DNA from: Buddleja alternifolia
Taxonomy: Eukaryota > Streptophyta > Magnoliopsida > Lamiales > Scrophulariaceae
Direction of reading: 5' to 3'
Assembly (NCBI GenBank): GCA_019426215.1
Contig: CM033392.1
Coordinates: forward strand, 35,012,814-35,076,813
DNA: 64,000 bases
Below, one piece after another: positions 54,972 through 64,000 of this stretch; the stretch's first letter is position 1; each line of letters opens with the position of its first letter. Both the position numbers and the translations under genes were made by a program. The notes under the pieces were generated by a model that was not told where the DNA came from, did no database searches, and was given only the letters and a program-made list of their open reading frames with translations.

Positions 54972-57900
54972 GTTGAATTCTTCTGGAGAAATGCCAAACT
55001 CTCAGAGGACAAAAAGTCTATCTCTTGTCTATTTTCTCTATCAAAGAAGGACTCTAAAGAATTCATCCTCTTTGCTGACACCAACGCCGAAAACTTCAAG
55101 CTACCTAAACAGGGTCGAGCTTTGGAATCTGTTACTGCTGAACAAATTGAAGAAGCATGGACAAAGATTAGTGCCTATGACAATGTCCCTTACAAGCCTC
55201 ACTTTGAGAAGAAGGATATCGTCTCCCGATACAGACTTTTGGCTGATTTCTGTAGTAAATTTATTGAATGCAGAGTGGGTACATTTGACAAACTGAACCC
55301 AATGCAGTTCCAGATGATGACTGCTATACTCCTGGATATTAAGATCAATTGGAGTGAATACATTTTTGGCAGATTCACAGACTACCTGACCGCTTCAAAC
55401 AAACCATATGGCGTACTTCTCAACGACCTACTCTTTAGAGCAGAATGTGTTAGCTCTGCTGGGATTACTCTGGCCCAGTCAAAATTCTATGGGAAGAGAA
55501 TCATCAGTAATCTCTTCCACCCACCCAGAGTTGGAGGTGCTGCAAGACCTCTGCCTAAGCGTCAAGTTGTGCGAGAACTGTCTGACGAAGAAATTGAGCG
55601 TCCAGCTCAAGAGGAAGCAGTGAAGCGTCCGGTTGCTACAAAGAAGAGGGCTCCCAGAAATCCCAAGACTCAAGCTATTTCATCTCCTCACAAGGACGAT
55701 GAGGAAACAGACGAAGATAAGGAGGACAAGATTCCTCTAGTTAGGCGGAGGAAATTGGAAGGAATCATCAAACAGATAGACTTCGAGAAACCAACTTCCG
55801 CTCCTCCTGCCCAAACGCTGAAGCTCGTTGAAGGAGTCAACGTTAAGAAGATCTTCAAGCGTTCCAGGCCAAGCAAGCATCAAGCTGCTCCTGTTCCTGA
55901 AAAGCCTAAGATTGTTGAGCCAAGCGCTCAAGAAGTTGTTGCCGACCCAAGCTCTCAGGGTAAGTTTATTTCTTTCCGCAGCATTTCTATTCCTACATCT
56001 GTAGAAGATTCTACCCTTATAGAGGATAGTTCTTGTGCTAGAGCTTTAGTTCCAGCTATTGCTGAAGCGTCAATCGATGTGCATCTGAATGTTGAGATGA
56101 TAGACATACTAGCTATTGCAAAAGATGTTGCAGCCAAAGTTGCTGCAGTAGAAGCTGAGGAACCTGCTCCCAAAGAGGTTCAAACATTAACTCTTGTTTC
56201 GATTATAACAGAGGCGCACTCAGAAGGTCAGAGCATTGTTGAACATGTTACCATACAAAAACAGTTTTTTAAGCTGGACCCGTTGAAGAGAATTGATCAC
56301 TCTATCAATTATACGCCTCCAGCGCTTGAAGACGATTTCATCCCAGCTGGTTATAATGAAGAAAGATTCATCAATGTTGAAACCGAAGTAGCTGCGCTGA
56401 TTTATATTGATCGGATCATCCGAGACACCTTTTGACACAGAGTTGACCGAAGTAGAGAAAGCATATTATTTGGCTGTCGAGCTTGGTAAAACTCCTGGTC
56501 AAATCCCTGCATCTTTTGCCATCCAAGAAGTAAGGAAAGGTGGTAGAACTCCCAGAGCAGATGTTGATTTGGGTTATTATCGGGATATGGGGCACATCAA
56601 ACCAACTGGTTTTTCACCAAGAGACTTCAACATAAAGGTCTATGAGCGTATACTTGTTGAATTTCTCAATCCAACAGAAGAAGTTCTAAACAGAGACGGT
56701 TACACTCACTTTCTTCATAGAGCCAACAATGCAGGAAAGAAGCATTCAGCTCATCCCTTTCATCTCTGGAAGAACAAAGGAGTTCATGACGGTGAGCGTC
56801 TGTAACCGATGTGATTCAAGCTGAGGCTGATGCTTATTTTGATAGTGTTTGGAATGCCAGCTATCACATTGACAAGTACCGCTTTGAATCCATCCGAGAC
56901 ATCCACCATGAAGGCATCTGAGCGTTGGTCAATGCAAGTGCTGACTACTATATGAGTGAGGTTAACTGGTGTGAAGCCTATGTTGGCCATCGGTTCTCTT
57001 TTCAAGAATTGGTCAAAGCTCCTCATCTATTCGGCATAAGCATGCATGATAAGAAGCGTCAGTTCGCCAAGTATTGCCTTAAAAAGCATCAAGAGTGAGT
57101 TGTGCTTGTTGCTAAGCTACCCCTAGTTCGGCAACAGATAGAGCAGTTTCTACGTCAAGCGCTGCACAGACTTTCCAGCACTTCTCTCCTATTCAACGCT
57201 TTTGCGTCCACCAGTGGCAGTTCATCAGCTTCTTGCTTGAAATTCTCTCCAAGCCACTGTGATGACAACTTTAGATTGATGATGAATATCATGGCCCCCA
57301 TTCCTCACTTTGACAAGATCTTCACTGAAAATCTGCGGAAGCACAATGGCTCGAGGATTCGTAACTTCCATGGTTATCCACTTCTACCATCCATTAGACA
57401 GGAAGTAAGTGACCATTTTGCCTATGTTTTTTCTCTGCTTGAACGCAATCAAGGCATAGCTCAAGCGGTGTATCCGTATTTGGAAGAATACTATCATATG
57501 TACGTGCCTGAAGCTCACAAGTCCGAGCGTCTTCCTACGAATAGAATTATCGGATTTTCCTTGCATTACTACCCAGACACTTTGTTTCTTATTCCAACAC
57601 CGCAGTCAAGGATCTTTCCAAACCACGTATTGCACATCATGGGACCAATGTATGTCCGAGCTCGAGATAGTCCACTCCGCACTTTCATTTAAGGGACTTG
57701 TATCTCCCACTCACGAATGCATGAACTTCTGCAAGCTGCTTCAGATTCGTATGCAAATATAACCAGGTGGAATTTCCAATTCGATGACTTTCGCCAAGAG
57801 GAGTTAGCACCTGAGGCAGTGCCTGTGAAATTGATTGAAGAGTCTGCTCCAGCGTTCGCCTCAGAAGTTGTCAGTATTCCAGCGTCTGCTGAAGAACTTG

Positions 57901-58846
57901 TTTAAGCGTCTCCGCCAGAGGATAATCTTGACGCTGCTGAACTCTATGATTCTGATATTGCTGAGAATCTCCCAATCTAAGCAAGAGGCACAGTTTTCGA
58001 TCCAGCATATCAAGTTTTTTTTGACTCACTCAAACATACATCTAGATTTAAGCGATCAACTCCTCAAGCGGTTCCTTCGGATGTGAGTCAATCCTTTGGA
58101 TCTTCACTGAAATCAGTTTTGGAGGATGTAAGTAATCACGCTACACAAAATGAAGAAGCCTCCACTGGATCAAGACTGACTTTGTCAAGATCGAGTCTCA
58201 GAACATGAGCGCTCAAATCGGTCATATGAAAGGTGCTGCTTAAGCGGTAGCTGGTGAATGCAGAAAAGAATTTCAAGAACTGGATGATGCTACTATGACA
58301 AACCAACTAGACATGAAGGAGCATTTTGATAAGCACCTAGATGATCTATCAGCTTCTGTTTCTCAAATTGCTAGTCAAGTCAGTCTGCTCACTGAGCATT
58401 TTTTGAAGACTGATGATGGCAATAAGGGGGGAGGAAAAAGAAAAGGGGAGAAGCGGAAAGCTTCTAGTTCAAGAGCTTCCAGCCCTCCACTCAAGCGCCA
58501 AACGTTCTTTCAATTTTTACCAGTAACTTCAAGGGCATTACTTAAACAGTTTGATGTTCCATTCTCTCGACTGCCTATTCCAGAGACTTCTGACCCGAAT
58601 ATCATTGCTAAAGAACAGAAGAAGTCAAATTTCATCAGAGCATTCAGAGTATGCTTAAGGATGATAGGAATTAACCCGGTTGAATGGGATAAGCAATTTG
58701 TTGCTTATAAAAAGAGACAACAAGAAGAAAAGAAGACAGAGATAAATAAAGAACATGCCGCCATGATTAGGCTAGAAGAAAAAATTTCTGAAGCAATCAG
58801 GGCTGAAGTAAACAGAAGACTCAACGCTCAAGAAGAAAATGATTAA

Positions 58847-59079
58847 AATCTGTTATTTACTTTGCATTATCTATATTCTTGTCTCTTTTGTATTTTTTTT
58901 AGTTGTAAAATGCTTGAACTATCATTGATATATATAAAATGCATTTTTTAGCTGAAATATCTCGTTGAAGCTTAACTAACATTAACTAACTTTATCTAAC
59001 CAAAGCTAACTTTTATTTTCGTTGTCTAACTCTTGAACTATAAAAAAGTAAGTATTTGCATCATCAAAAAGGGGGAAAT
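58847..59079 (+). other. SirC 3' untranslated region and polypurine tract
   Basis: About 230 bases from the ORF3 stop to the LTR. The tract ATCAAAAAGGGGGAAAT (59064-59079) ends at the LTR start. Confidence 0.75.
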
Positions 59080-59829
59080 TGTTAAGAAATTTCATATTAG
59101 ATGTTTTGATGATGACAATTAGGATGTTTTGTTAGACCCCAAAATATGTAAGCTTGATTTTATTTAGAAATCATGTATAAGCTTTGAAGCGTTAGATTTG
59201 TATAGGCTTTATAGGCTTTGCTTGATTTTATTTCAGATTATTAGGCTAAGTATTTTTTAGGCTGAGCGTCTGATAATTTCTGAGTGAGCTTATCAATAGT
59301 TAAGTCTGAAGACTCAAGCGCCTAAAGTCTGAATGAAGATGAAGATTCCCGAGAGTCCAAACAACAAGCTACATCAGGCGTTGATTACAGGACATAAGTT
59401 ATTCAAGGATGATTGAGCATCTATCAACGACTAATTTCACCTGAATTTATTTCTAAGTCTAGAAGGAGTTTATTGCAAATATTGCCAGATCATTAATTTC
59501 CAACGGGCATTTATTTCAAAAGCATTAAATGCTGATAAGAGCATTAAATGTGATAAGCTCTTACGGACATAAGGACAAGCCACCCTATTGGACTGTCAAC
59601 TTTCACAAACTGTAGCATCAACTTTTGTGCAGTAGATTTTCAGGAAAATGGAAAAAAGTTGTTCACTCGCGGAAGTGACAGACACGCGCTTGTGCATGTG
59701 TCAAACGGACACTTTTTCCAATATTGTCTATAAAGAGGACTTCAACAACAAGCCAAAAACAACAATCGCATTCCAAACCAAATTTCTATTGTATTGAAGT
59801 CTCATTCCTTAAATTTTCAGAAAAGCTAG
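59080..59829 (+). repeat. SirC 3' LTR, interrupted by SirD
   Basis: Starts TGTTAAGAAATTTC and matches the first ~740 sense bases of the SirB 5' LTR. It stops at CAGAAAAGCTAG, where the SirB LTR continues with CAGAAAAGCCAGAACATTC, and SirD begins. Confidence 0.88.
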
Positions 59830-60994
59830 TGTTAGGAATTTCATGTTAGATGTTTTGATGATGACAAATAGGACTTCATGTTAGACCCCAAGAAATGTAA
59901 AGTATAAAAGCTTTCATAGAACAAATATGTAAGCGCCTGAAAGCTCGTGTTTTTTCACTAGACTTGTATTTTTTATAGAGTTTAGACTAAGAATGTGATA
60001 CTAAATCACTAGAAGAATTCTGCGTGAGTCTACCAAGTGATGAAGTTGAAGATCAAGCGTCTGAAGAAACAGTAAAGATAAAGATTAGTCTCAAGCGTCC
60101 ATCAAACGCTAAACAACTATCCCGGGTTACGAACTCAGCGCTCAAGATTTGATATGGACCTTAGACCAAGTACTTAACACTAAGTCAATGATAGAATTCT
60201 GAGTGAGTCTATCAAAGATAAAGTGAAAGGACAAGCGTCTAAAGGATCGGGCAAAGATTGTGACCTCTTCAAGCGTCTGATTAACAAAGAAGACTACTTT
60301 CAAGAAGCCTAAAACTCCAAAGGCTCAAACGCCTAGTTCTCTAAGCGTAACCTGAAGATTCAAACCCAAGTTATCAAAGATGCATGAATCAACGGAAATT
60401 ATTCCCAAACGGAAATAAAACAAGATGCATCAAAAGTCGGATAAGTGCTATTAAAATATAAGCACAACAACTTATGGGCAAACCATATCTTTGACCTAGA
60501 CTGTCAGATTTATGAAACCAAGACCATGCCTAACCAATTAAATATACCCAAAGTTAGGATTGTCAGAATTCATGGAATGTTTAGGGAAACGAGACTCCAA
60601 CCGTGTCCAACGGACAAAATCTCATAACAATCTATAAATAACCTTTTCAGCAAAAGGGACAATAGCGATAGAGATAGAAAAACATCTGGACGTAAAAATA
60701 AAATAAAAAAAAGGTCCAAAACGTTGCTGAATTATTTTAAAAAGAGCTTATACACTCCAGAGCCGAAATCTTTTTAAGCTTTCTCAAATACATTCCTAGA
60801 CAGTCACCCATATCTCAAATCTCTTTTTAAGAAGAACCTACACTACCATTGAGATATCTCCAAGTTGTTTGAACTTTCCAAAAACAAACAAACCCGTGAC
60901 CAAAACCATCAACACCTTTCATCTGAGTGAGAAAGCTGGTTGACTTACAAGCAATATTTTTGTGTAAAAGAAGCTTGTTGAAGTTGATCTCTAT

Positions 60995-61130
60995 TGGAGC
61001 TGAAATCTGTGTGACCAAGGAGTTCCGAGATCAAGGGTAACTTGCACCATTTCTGAGTGAAAGAAGCAAGGGGATAGAAGGTCTTTAGTGGAGCTGAAAT
61101 CTGTGTGACCAAGGAGTTCCGAGATCATAT
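60995..61130 (+). repeat. Direct repeat in SirD LTR
   Basis: A ~38-base segment (TGGAGCTGAAATCTGTGTG and the following bases) at 60995 recurs unchanged at 61089, 94 bases apart. Confidence 0.9.
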
Positions 61131-61566
61131 CCAATCTCCCTCTATCTTGTAGAAGTCTCTGTGTGACTCTTCGATAATCATCATAGTGGAAAACCTCCCT
61201 GATAAAAGGAGAAGAAGGACGTAGCTGGGATTACATCACCCAGTGAACCTTACAAATATCTTGTGTCATTTACCTCTTTAAGCATTCATTGTTTTACTGC
61301 TTTACTATTCATATTGCATACATTCTGATAAAGTTTTAAAACAACTAAGCGACTACTTTCGATTAACAAACCGAACGCTAAGCTATAAAATACTTCCGCT
61401 GTGCTAACCCTGATTTAGTGACTAAACTCTACCCTACTTTGGTAAGCGTTGAAATCACCTAGTCTAAGTTAACGTTTCTCAAGCGCCACATCCAGCGCTT
61501 AAAGCTTTCCGAGCGTTCAAATACCTCAAAGTGATACGAATTTTTAGAAGTCGAAAAAGACTTCAG

Positions 61567-61597
61567 GGTCTATTCAACCCCCCCCCCCTTCTAGACC
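61567..61597 (+). other. C-tract in an inverted repeat near the SirD LTR end
   Basis: GGGTCTA, then a loop with 11 C residues (61578-61588), then TAGACCC. It lies about 30 bases before the primer site. Confidence 0.7.
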
Positions 61598-61625
61598 CTT
61601 TCGTATACCACTTGGGACCAACAAG

Positions 61626-61639
61626 TGGTATCAGAGCGG
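61626..61639 (+). other. SirD primer-binding site (initiator tRNA-Met)
   Basis: TGGTATCAGAGCGG, two bases after the LTR end; the canonical copia site. Confidence 0.92.
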
Positions 61640-61732
61640 TTGAAGTTGAAACCTAAGCGTTTCCAAGCGTAACTGCTTGTTCAGATCCATTTTTTATATA
61701 TATAGTCGCTTTAAAATTACTTTAAATTCTTC

Positions 61733-63904
61733 ATGGCATTCTCTAAAGCGTTTACTTATTTGTGTTCATGTGATGATGAAATGTGTGATATCATTTCAGA
61801 TGGGCCAATCAAAATATACAAAGTTATCACCAGAGCGCCCGAAGCCACAGAAGAAACACCTGACGGTTATGTGGAGAAGCCCAAACAAGAATGGTCCACC
61901 GATGAGCGTCGACGAGCCAATCTAGACAACGTCGGTCGGAATGCATTATACACAGCCATTGGTGACAATGACAACTTATTCAACAAAGTCAAATCATGCA
62001 ATACAACTAAAGAAATTTGGGATAAGTTGGCTACTATTTGTGGTGGCTCAGCACAAATAAAGGAAAACAAATTATCAATTGCCAAAGAAAAATTCAACGG
62101 CTTCAAGATGCTACCTAATGAGACGCTAGAGCAATTAGACATGAGGTTTACAGCTCTTGTCACTGAACTAACATCTCTGGGTATGGAGCTACAAAATCGA
62201 GAAACAGTGGTCAAAATCTTTAGAAGTCTCCCAAGCAGATTCCTGATGAAAACAACTGCAATGAGAGAATCAAACAATCTGGACAGCCTAACTCCAGAAG
62301 ATGCTTTTTCAGAACTCAAAGCATTTGAGTTTGAGCTGAATTCGGCCAGTGATGCAGTAAGTAATCCAGTGATCGAATCTGGAGCGCTAATGGCATCAAT
62401 CAAAGGAAAATCTATCAAAGAAAAGGGCTCGGATATAAGTGAGGAAGAAGAACTGGCGCTTCTAAACAGATTCAGGAAATTCCTGAAATATGAAAAGAAG
62501 GGAAACAGTCCTAAGCACCCAGGACAAAATTCACATCAAGCGTCTCCCCAAATACAACCACAACATCAAGCGCCTCACTATCCTGCGTCTCCCTCCCGAG
62601 TGCTAATTCAATATCAAACTCCCTCTCAGCAAGATCTCTCAATGCCTGCAGCGTTAAACCAGCGATCCACAAGATTAACAAACGAACAAAAGATGAAGAC
62701 CAATCTCTGTTACAACTGCAGGAGACCAGGGCACTTCCAAGTTAATTGCCCATATCCAAATGTGTCTAAACCTACAAAGCAAGATCACACGGATAGAAAT
62801 CAATTCAGGAGCAATCTAAGACAACAAGGCTTGCTAGCAGAATCAGAACCTCTCTATACTCCTGAAGAGGACTTGGAATCATCAGATGAAAGCAGCGATG
62901 ATGAACCATCAAAGGATTCAGCATTCATTTGTCTCATGGCAAGAGATAATGAAGCATCTAACGACTTACCATCTGAGGTAACCACTGATCTGCATCATCC
63001 TCTTTCTTATGATGAATTACTTGACAAAGTGAAAGAATATTATAATGATTGTCAAGAAGCCGCAAAAATATTTCAAAATCACCTTTACATCATCTCAGCA
63101 CTCAAAAGCGACAAAGTGACGCTCAAAGCAGAATTGCAAATTCAGCAACAGTGCATTGAGAAAAACCAAGCGCTTGAGAGTGAAATTATTCAATTAAAAG
63201 GTGATATTGATATAATAGTCAAGAGAGAAGCTGAATTGATCGCTAAACTTGCTAAATCAGAGCAGCTTATCTCATCATTATCAAAAGCTTCTAGAACGCT
63301 AGATAATGTGACTAAAATAACCAGAGCATTTGGTGAAAAGACCGGTTTAGGTTGTGATAAATCTGGTCACAAAATCAAAGCGTCTGCGGTTATATCAACC
63401 AACAGAGGAAAAGGTGTAACCTTTGTTGGAGAAAGCTCAAACAGACAAACGCTGAATGAGACTCAGAATATTGGTATTAGACCAAATGAAAAAGCTAACA
63501 CTGGCTCAGTCAAAAGAAAGACCAAAGTAAATGATTTACAAAAGAAAGTATATCCAAGCGCTCGAAGGGCTAAGGAAAAACCTTCTACAAGTAAATCAAA
63601 CGCTAAGCGTCTAGCACCAAAAGTGCATCCTAAGCCAATGTCAAGGAAATATCAATGTCAATATCCGCAAAGATCTAGATCATATTATCGACACTATGAT
63701 AACCATGATTATGACTGTAATTATTGCTATTATCAAGGATATTACCATACACCTAAAGAGCACACACAACACAAACCGAAAACCAAAAAGGCAAATCTTC
63801 CCAAAATGAAGACAAGGCAAATGTGGGTTCCGAAGATTCTAATTCAGACTAACGTTACTAACAAAGAAGGACCCAAAACAAAATGGGTACCTAAAAGGAA
63901 CTAG
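61733..63904 (+). CDS. SirD gag (723 codons, intact)
   Basis: Complete open frame starting MAFSKAFTYLCSCDDEMCD, first ATG about 95 bases after the primer site. Residues about 50-210: copia-type gag helical domain (NALYTAIGDNDNLFNKVKSC, EIWDKLATICGG, LSIAKEKFNGFKM, LRVL-type RSLPSRF). Zinc knuckle CYNCRRPGHFQVNC at about 326-339, a nucleocapsid RNA-binding motif. Acidic patch (LESSDESSDDEPS) near 385; predicted coiled coil about 430-530; Lys-rich and then Tyr-rich C-terminus. This size and layout fit Sirevirus gag. Ends in TAG just before a CAG/GTACC junction; protease is in the next frame. The only undamaged long ORF in this family here, so SirD may be recent. Confidence 0.92.
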   Translation: MAFSKAFTYLCSCDDEMCDIISDGPIKIYKVITRAPEATEETPDGYVEKPKQEWSTDERRRANLDNVGRNALYTAIGDNDNLFNKVKSCNTTKEIWDKLATICGGSAQIKENKLSIAKEKFNGFKMLPNETLEQLDMRFTALVTELTSLGMELQNRETVVKIFRSLPSRFLMKTTAMRESNNLDSLTPEDAFSELKAFEFELNSASDAVSNPVIESGALMASIKGKSIKEKGSDISEEEELALLNRFRKFLKYEKKGNSPKHPGQNSHQASPQIQPQHQAPHYPASPSRVLIQYQTPSQQDLSMPAALNQRSTRLTNEQKMKTNLCYNCRRPGHFQVNCPYPNVSKPTKQDHTDRNQFRSNLRQQGLLAESEPLYTPEEDLESSDESSDDEPSKDSAFICLMARDNEASNDLPSEVTTDLHHPLSYDELLDKVKEYYNDCQEAAKIFQNHLYIISALKSDKVTLKAELQIQQQCIEKNQALESEIIQLKGDIDIIVKREAELIAKLAKSEQLISSLSKASRTLDNVTKITRAFGEKTGLGCDKSGHKIKASAVISTNRGKGVTFVGESSNRQTLNETQNIGIRPNEKANTGSVKRKTKVNDLQKKVYPSARRAKEKPSTSKSNAKRLAPKVHPKPMSRKYQCQYPQRSRSYYRHYDNHDYDCNYCYYQGYYHTPKEHTQHKPKTKKANLPKMKTRQMWVPKILIQTNVTNKEGPKTKWVPKRN

Positions 63905-63923
63905 AACTGTCCTTTGAATGCAG

Positions 63924-64000
63924 GTACCTAGAGCCAACACCGATACCTCAATTTGGTACATAGATAGTGGGTCGTCGAGACACATGACTGGAACAAAGGA
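63924..64000 (+). CDS. SirD protease start (runs off window)
   Basis: From GTACC the frame reads VPRANTDTSIWYIDSGSSRHMTGTK, with the aspartic protease DSG. This frame is +1 relative to gag. It matches SirB VPRARADTSVWYFDSGSSRHMTG. The rest of pol lies beyond the window. Confidence 0.85.

Larger units (their letters stand above)
47384..58846 (+). pseudogene. SirC third ORF (env-position ORF), split by GypC
   Basis: Starts MAPKKSTATSAQPTIKVTDG at 47384; interrupted after 62 codons by GypC (47570-54966 plus duplicated ACGAA) and resumes in frame at 54972 (EFFWRNAKLSEDK). About 1350 codons without GypC. The long open part (to 56435) contains DIVSRYRLLADFCSKFIECRVGTFD, WSEYIFGRF, a basic linker (VKRPVATKKRAPRNPK) and an acidic run. 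Later pieces: 56407-56805, 57102-57692, 57717-57905, and 58295-58846 with a predicted coiled coil, KRKGEKRKASSSRASSPP and a Lys/Glu-rich tail. Stops and shifts lie near 56433, 56803, 57096, 57690 and 57903. Collinear with SirB ORF3. No transmembrane segment seen; function unknown. Confidence 0.78.
45558..59829 (+). mobile_element. SirC: Sirevirus-like copia, 5' half deleted (with nested GypC)
   Basis: Retains the end of pol, spacer, ORF3, polypurine tract and part of the 3' LTR. The upstream half was lost at the GypB junction. Confidence 0.87.
59830..61623 (+). repeat. SirD 5' LTR
   Basis: Starts TGTTAGGAATTTCATG and ends GGACCAACA before the primer site. Longer than the SirB LTR because of internal duplications: similar segments near 60018 and 60198, and a near-perfect repeat starting at 60995 and 61089. 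Contains at least eight AAGCGT/AAGCGC words. Near the end an 11-C run (61578-61588) is framed by GGGTCTA and TAGACCC. Confidence 0.88.
59830..64000 (+). mobile_element. SirD: Sirevirus-like copia element, 5' part
   Basis: LTR, primer site, intact gag and start of pol. It interrupts the SirC 3' LTR; the left target-site candidate is GCTAG (59825-59829), whose partner would lie right of the window. Confidence 0.88.

Noticed and set aside
61867..62418. 183-codon minus-strand ORF
   Set aside because: Antisense shadow of the intact SirD gag.

Overview
The window is plant intergenic DNA made almost entirely of LTR retrotransposons inserted into one another. The evidence is copia (Ty1) and gypsy (Ty3) polyproteins, LTRs with TG...CA ends, primer-binding sites matching plant initiator tRNA-Met (copia) and tRNA-Asp (gypsy), AT-rich composition and no intron-bearing host gene. 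A flowering plant, probably a eudicot, fits best; I cannot name the species. I see no rRNA or tRNA gene, CRISPR array or host protein gene. All families were assigned by reading the sequence, without a database search.

Layout, with local names. E1 (1-1052, minus) is the 3' end of a copia element. S1 (1053-1390) is a fragment of an LTR that recurs as a solo LTR, S2. SirB (1391-19590, minus) is a Sirevirus-like copia with gag, pol and a very long third ORF downstream of pol. Its 3' LTR is split by GypA (1454-7890), a gypsy element whose two LTRs are inverted relative to each other. A short AT-rich stretch (19591-19958) precedes E2 (19959-23850), a 3-kb copia LTR plus leader, and E3 (23851-26544), a diverged related LTR with a minisatellite.

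CopA (26545-36155, minus) is an Angela/BARE-like copia. Its left LTR carries solo LTR S2 (26742-28326), and its right LTR is cut by GypB (36156-45557, minus). GypB is a young Athila-like gypsy element with an almost intact 1381-codon polyprotein. The right LTR of GypB is truncated and fused directly to SirC (45558-59829, plus), a second Sirevirus that has lost everything upstream of mid reverse transcriptase. The third ORF of SirC is interrupted by GypC (47570-54966, plus, target duplication ACGAA), a non-autonomous Athila-type element coding only gag and protease. The 3' LTR of SirC is interrupted by SirD (from 59830), a Sirevirus with an open gag that runs off the window.

Functionally the window is a record of insertion, deletion and aberrant reverse transcription. 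The most notable items are: (1) the Sirevirus third ORF of about 1350-1400 codons, collinear in SirB and SirC and preceded in both by a conserved G-box plus TATA spacer; (2) the inverted-LTR GypA, whose junctions look like products of abnormal reverse transcription and whose transcript could fold into a 1.5-kb hairpin; (3) a pair of conserved RNA hairpins next to polypurine-like tracts downstream of pol in all three gypsy elements, kept even where pol is gone; (4) GC-rich palindrome clusters near promoters or in leaders of otherwise AT-rich elements.
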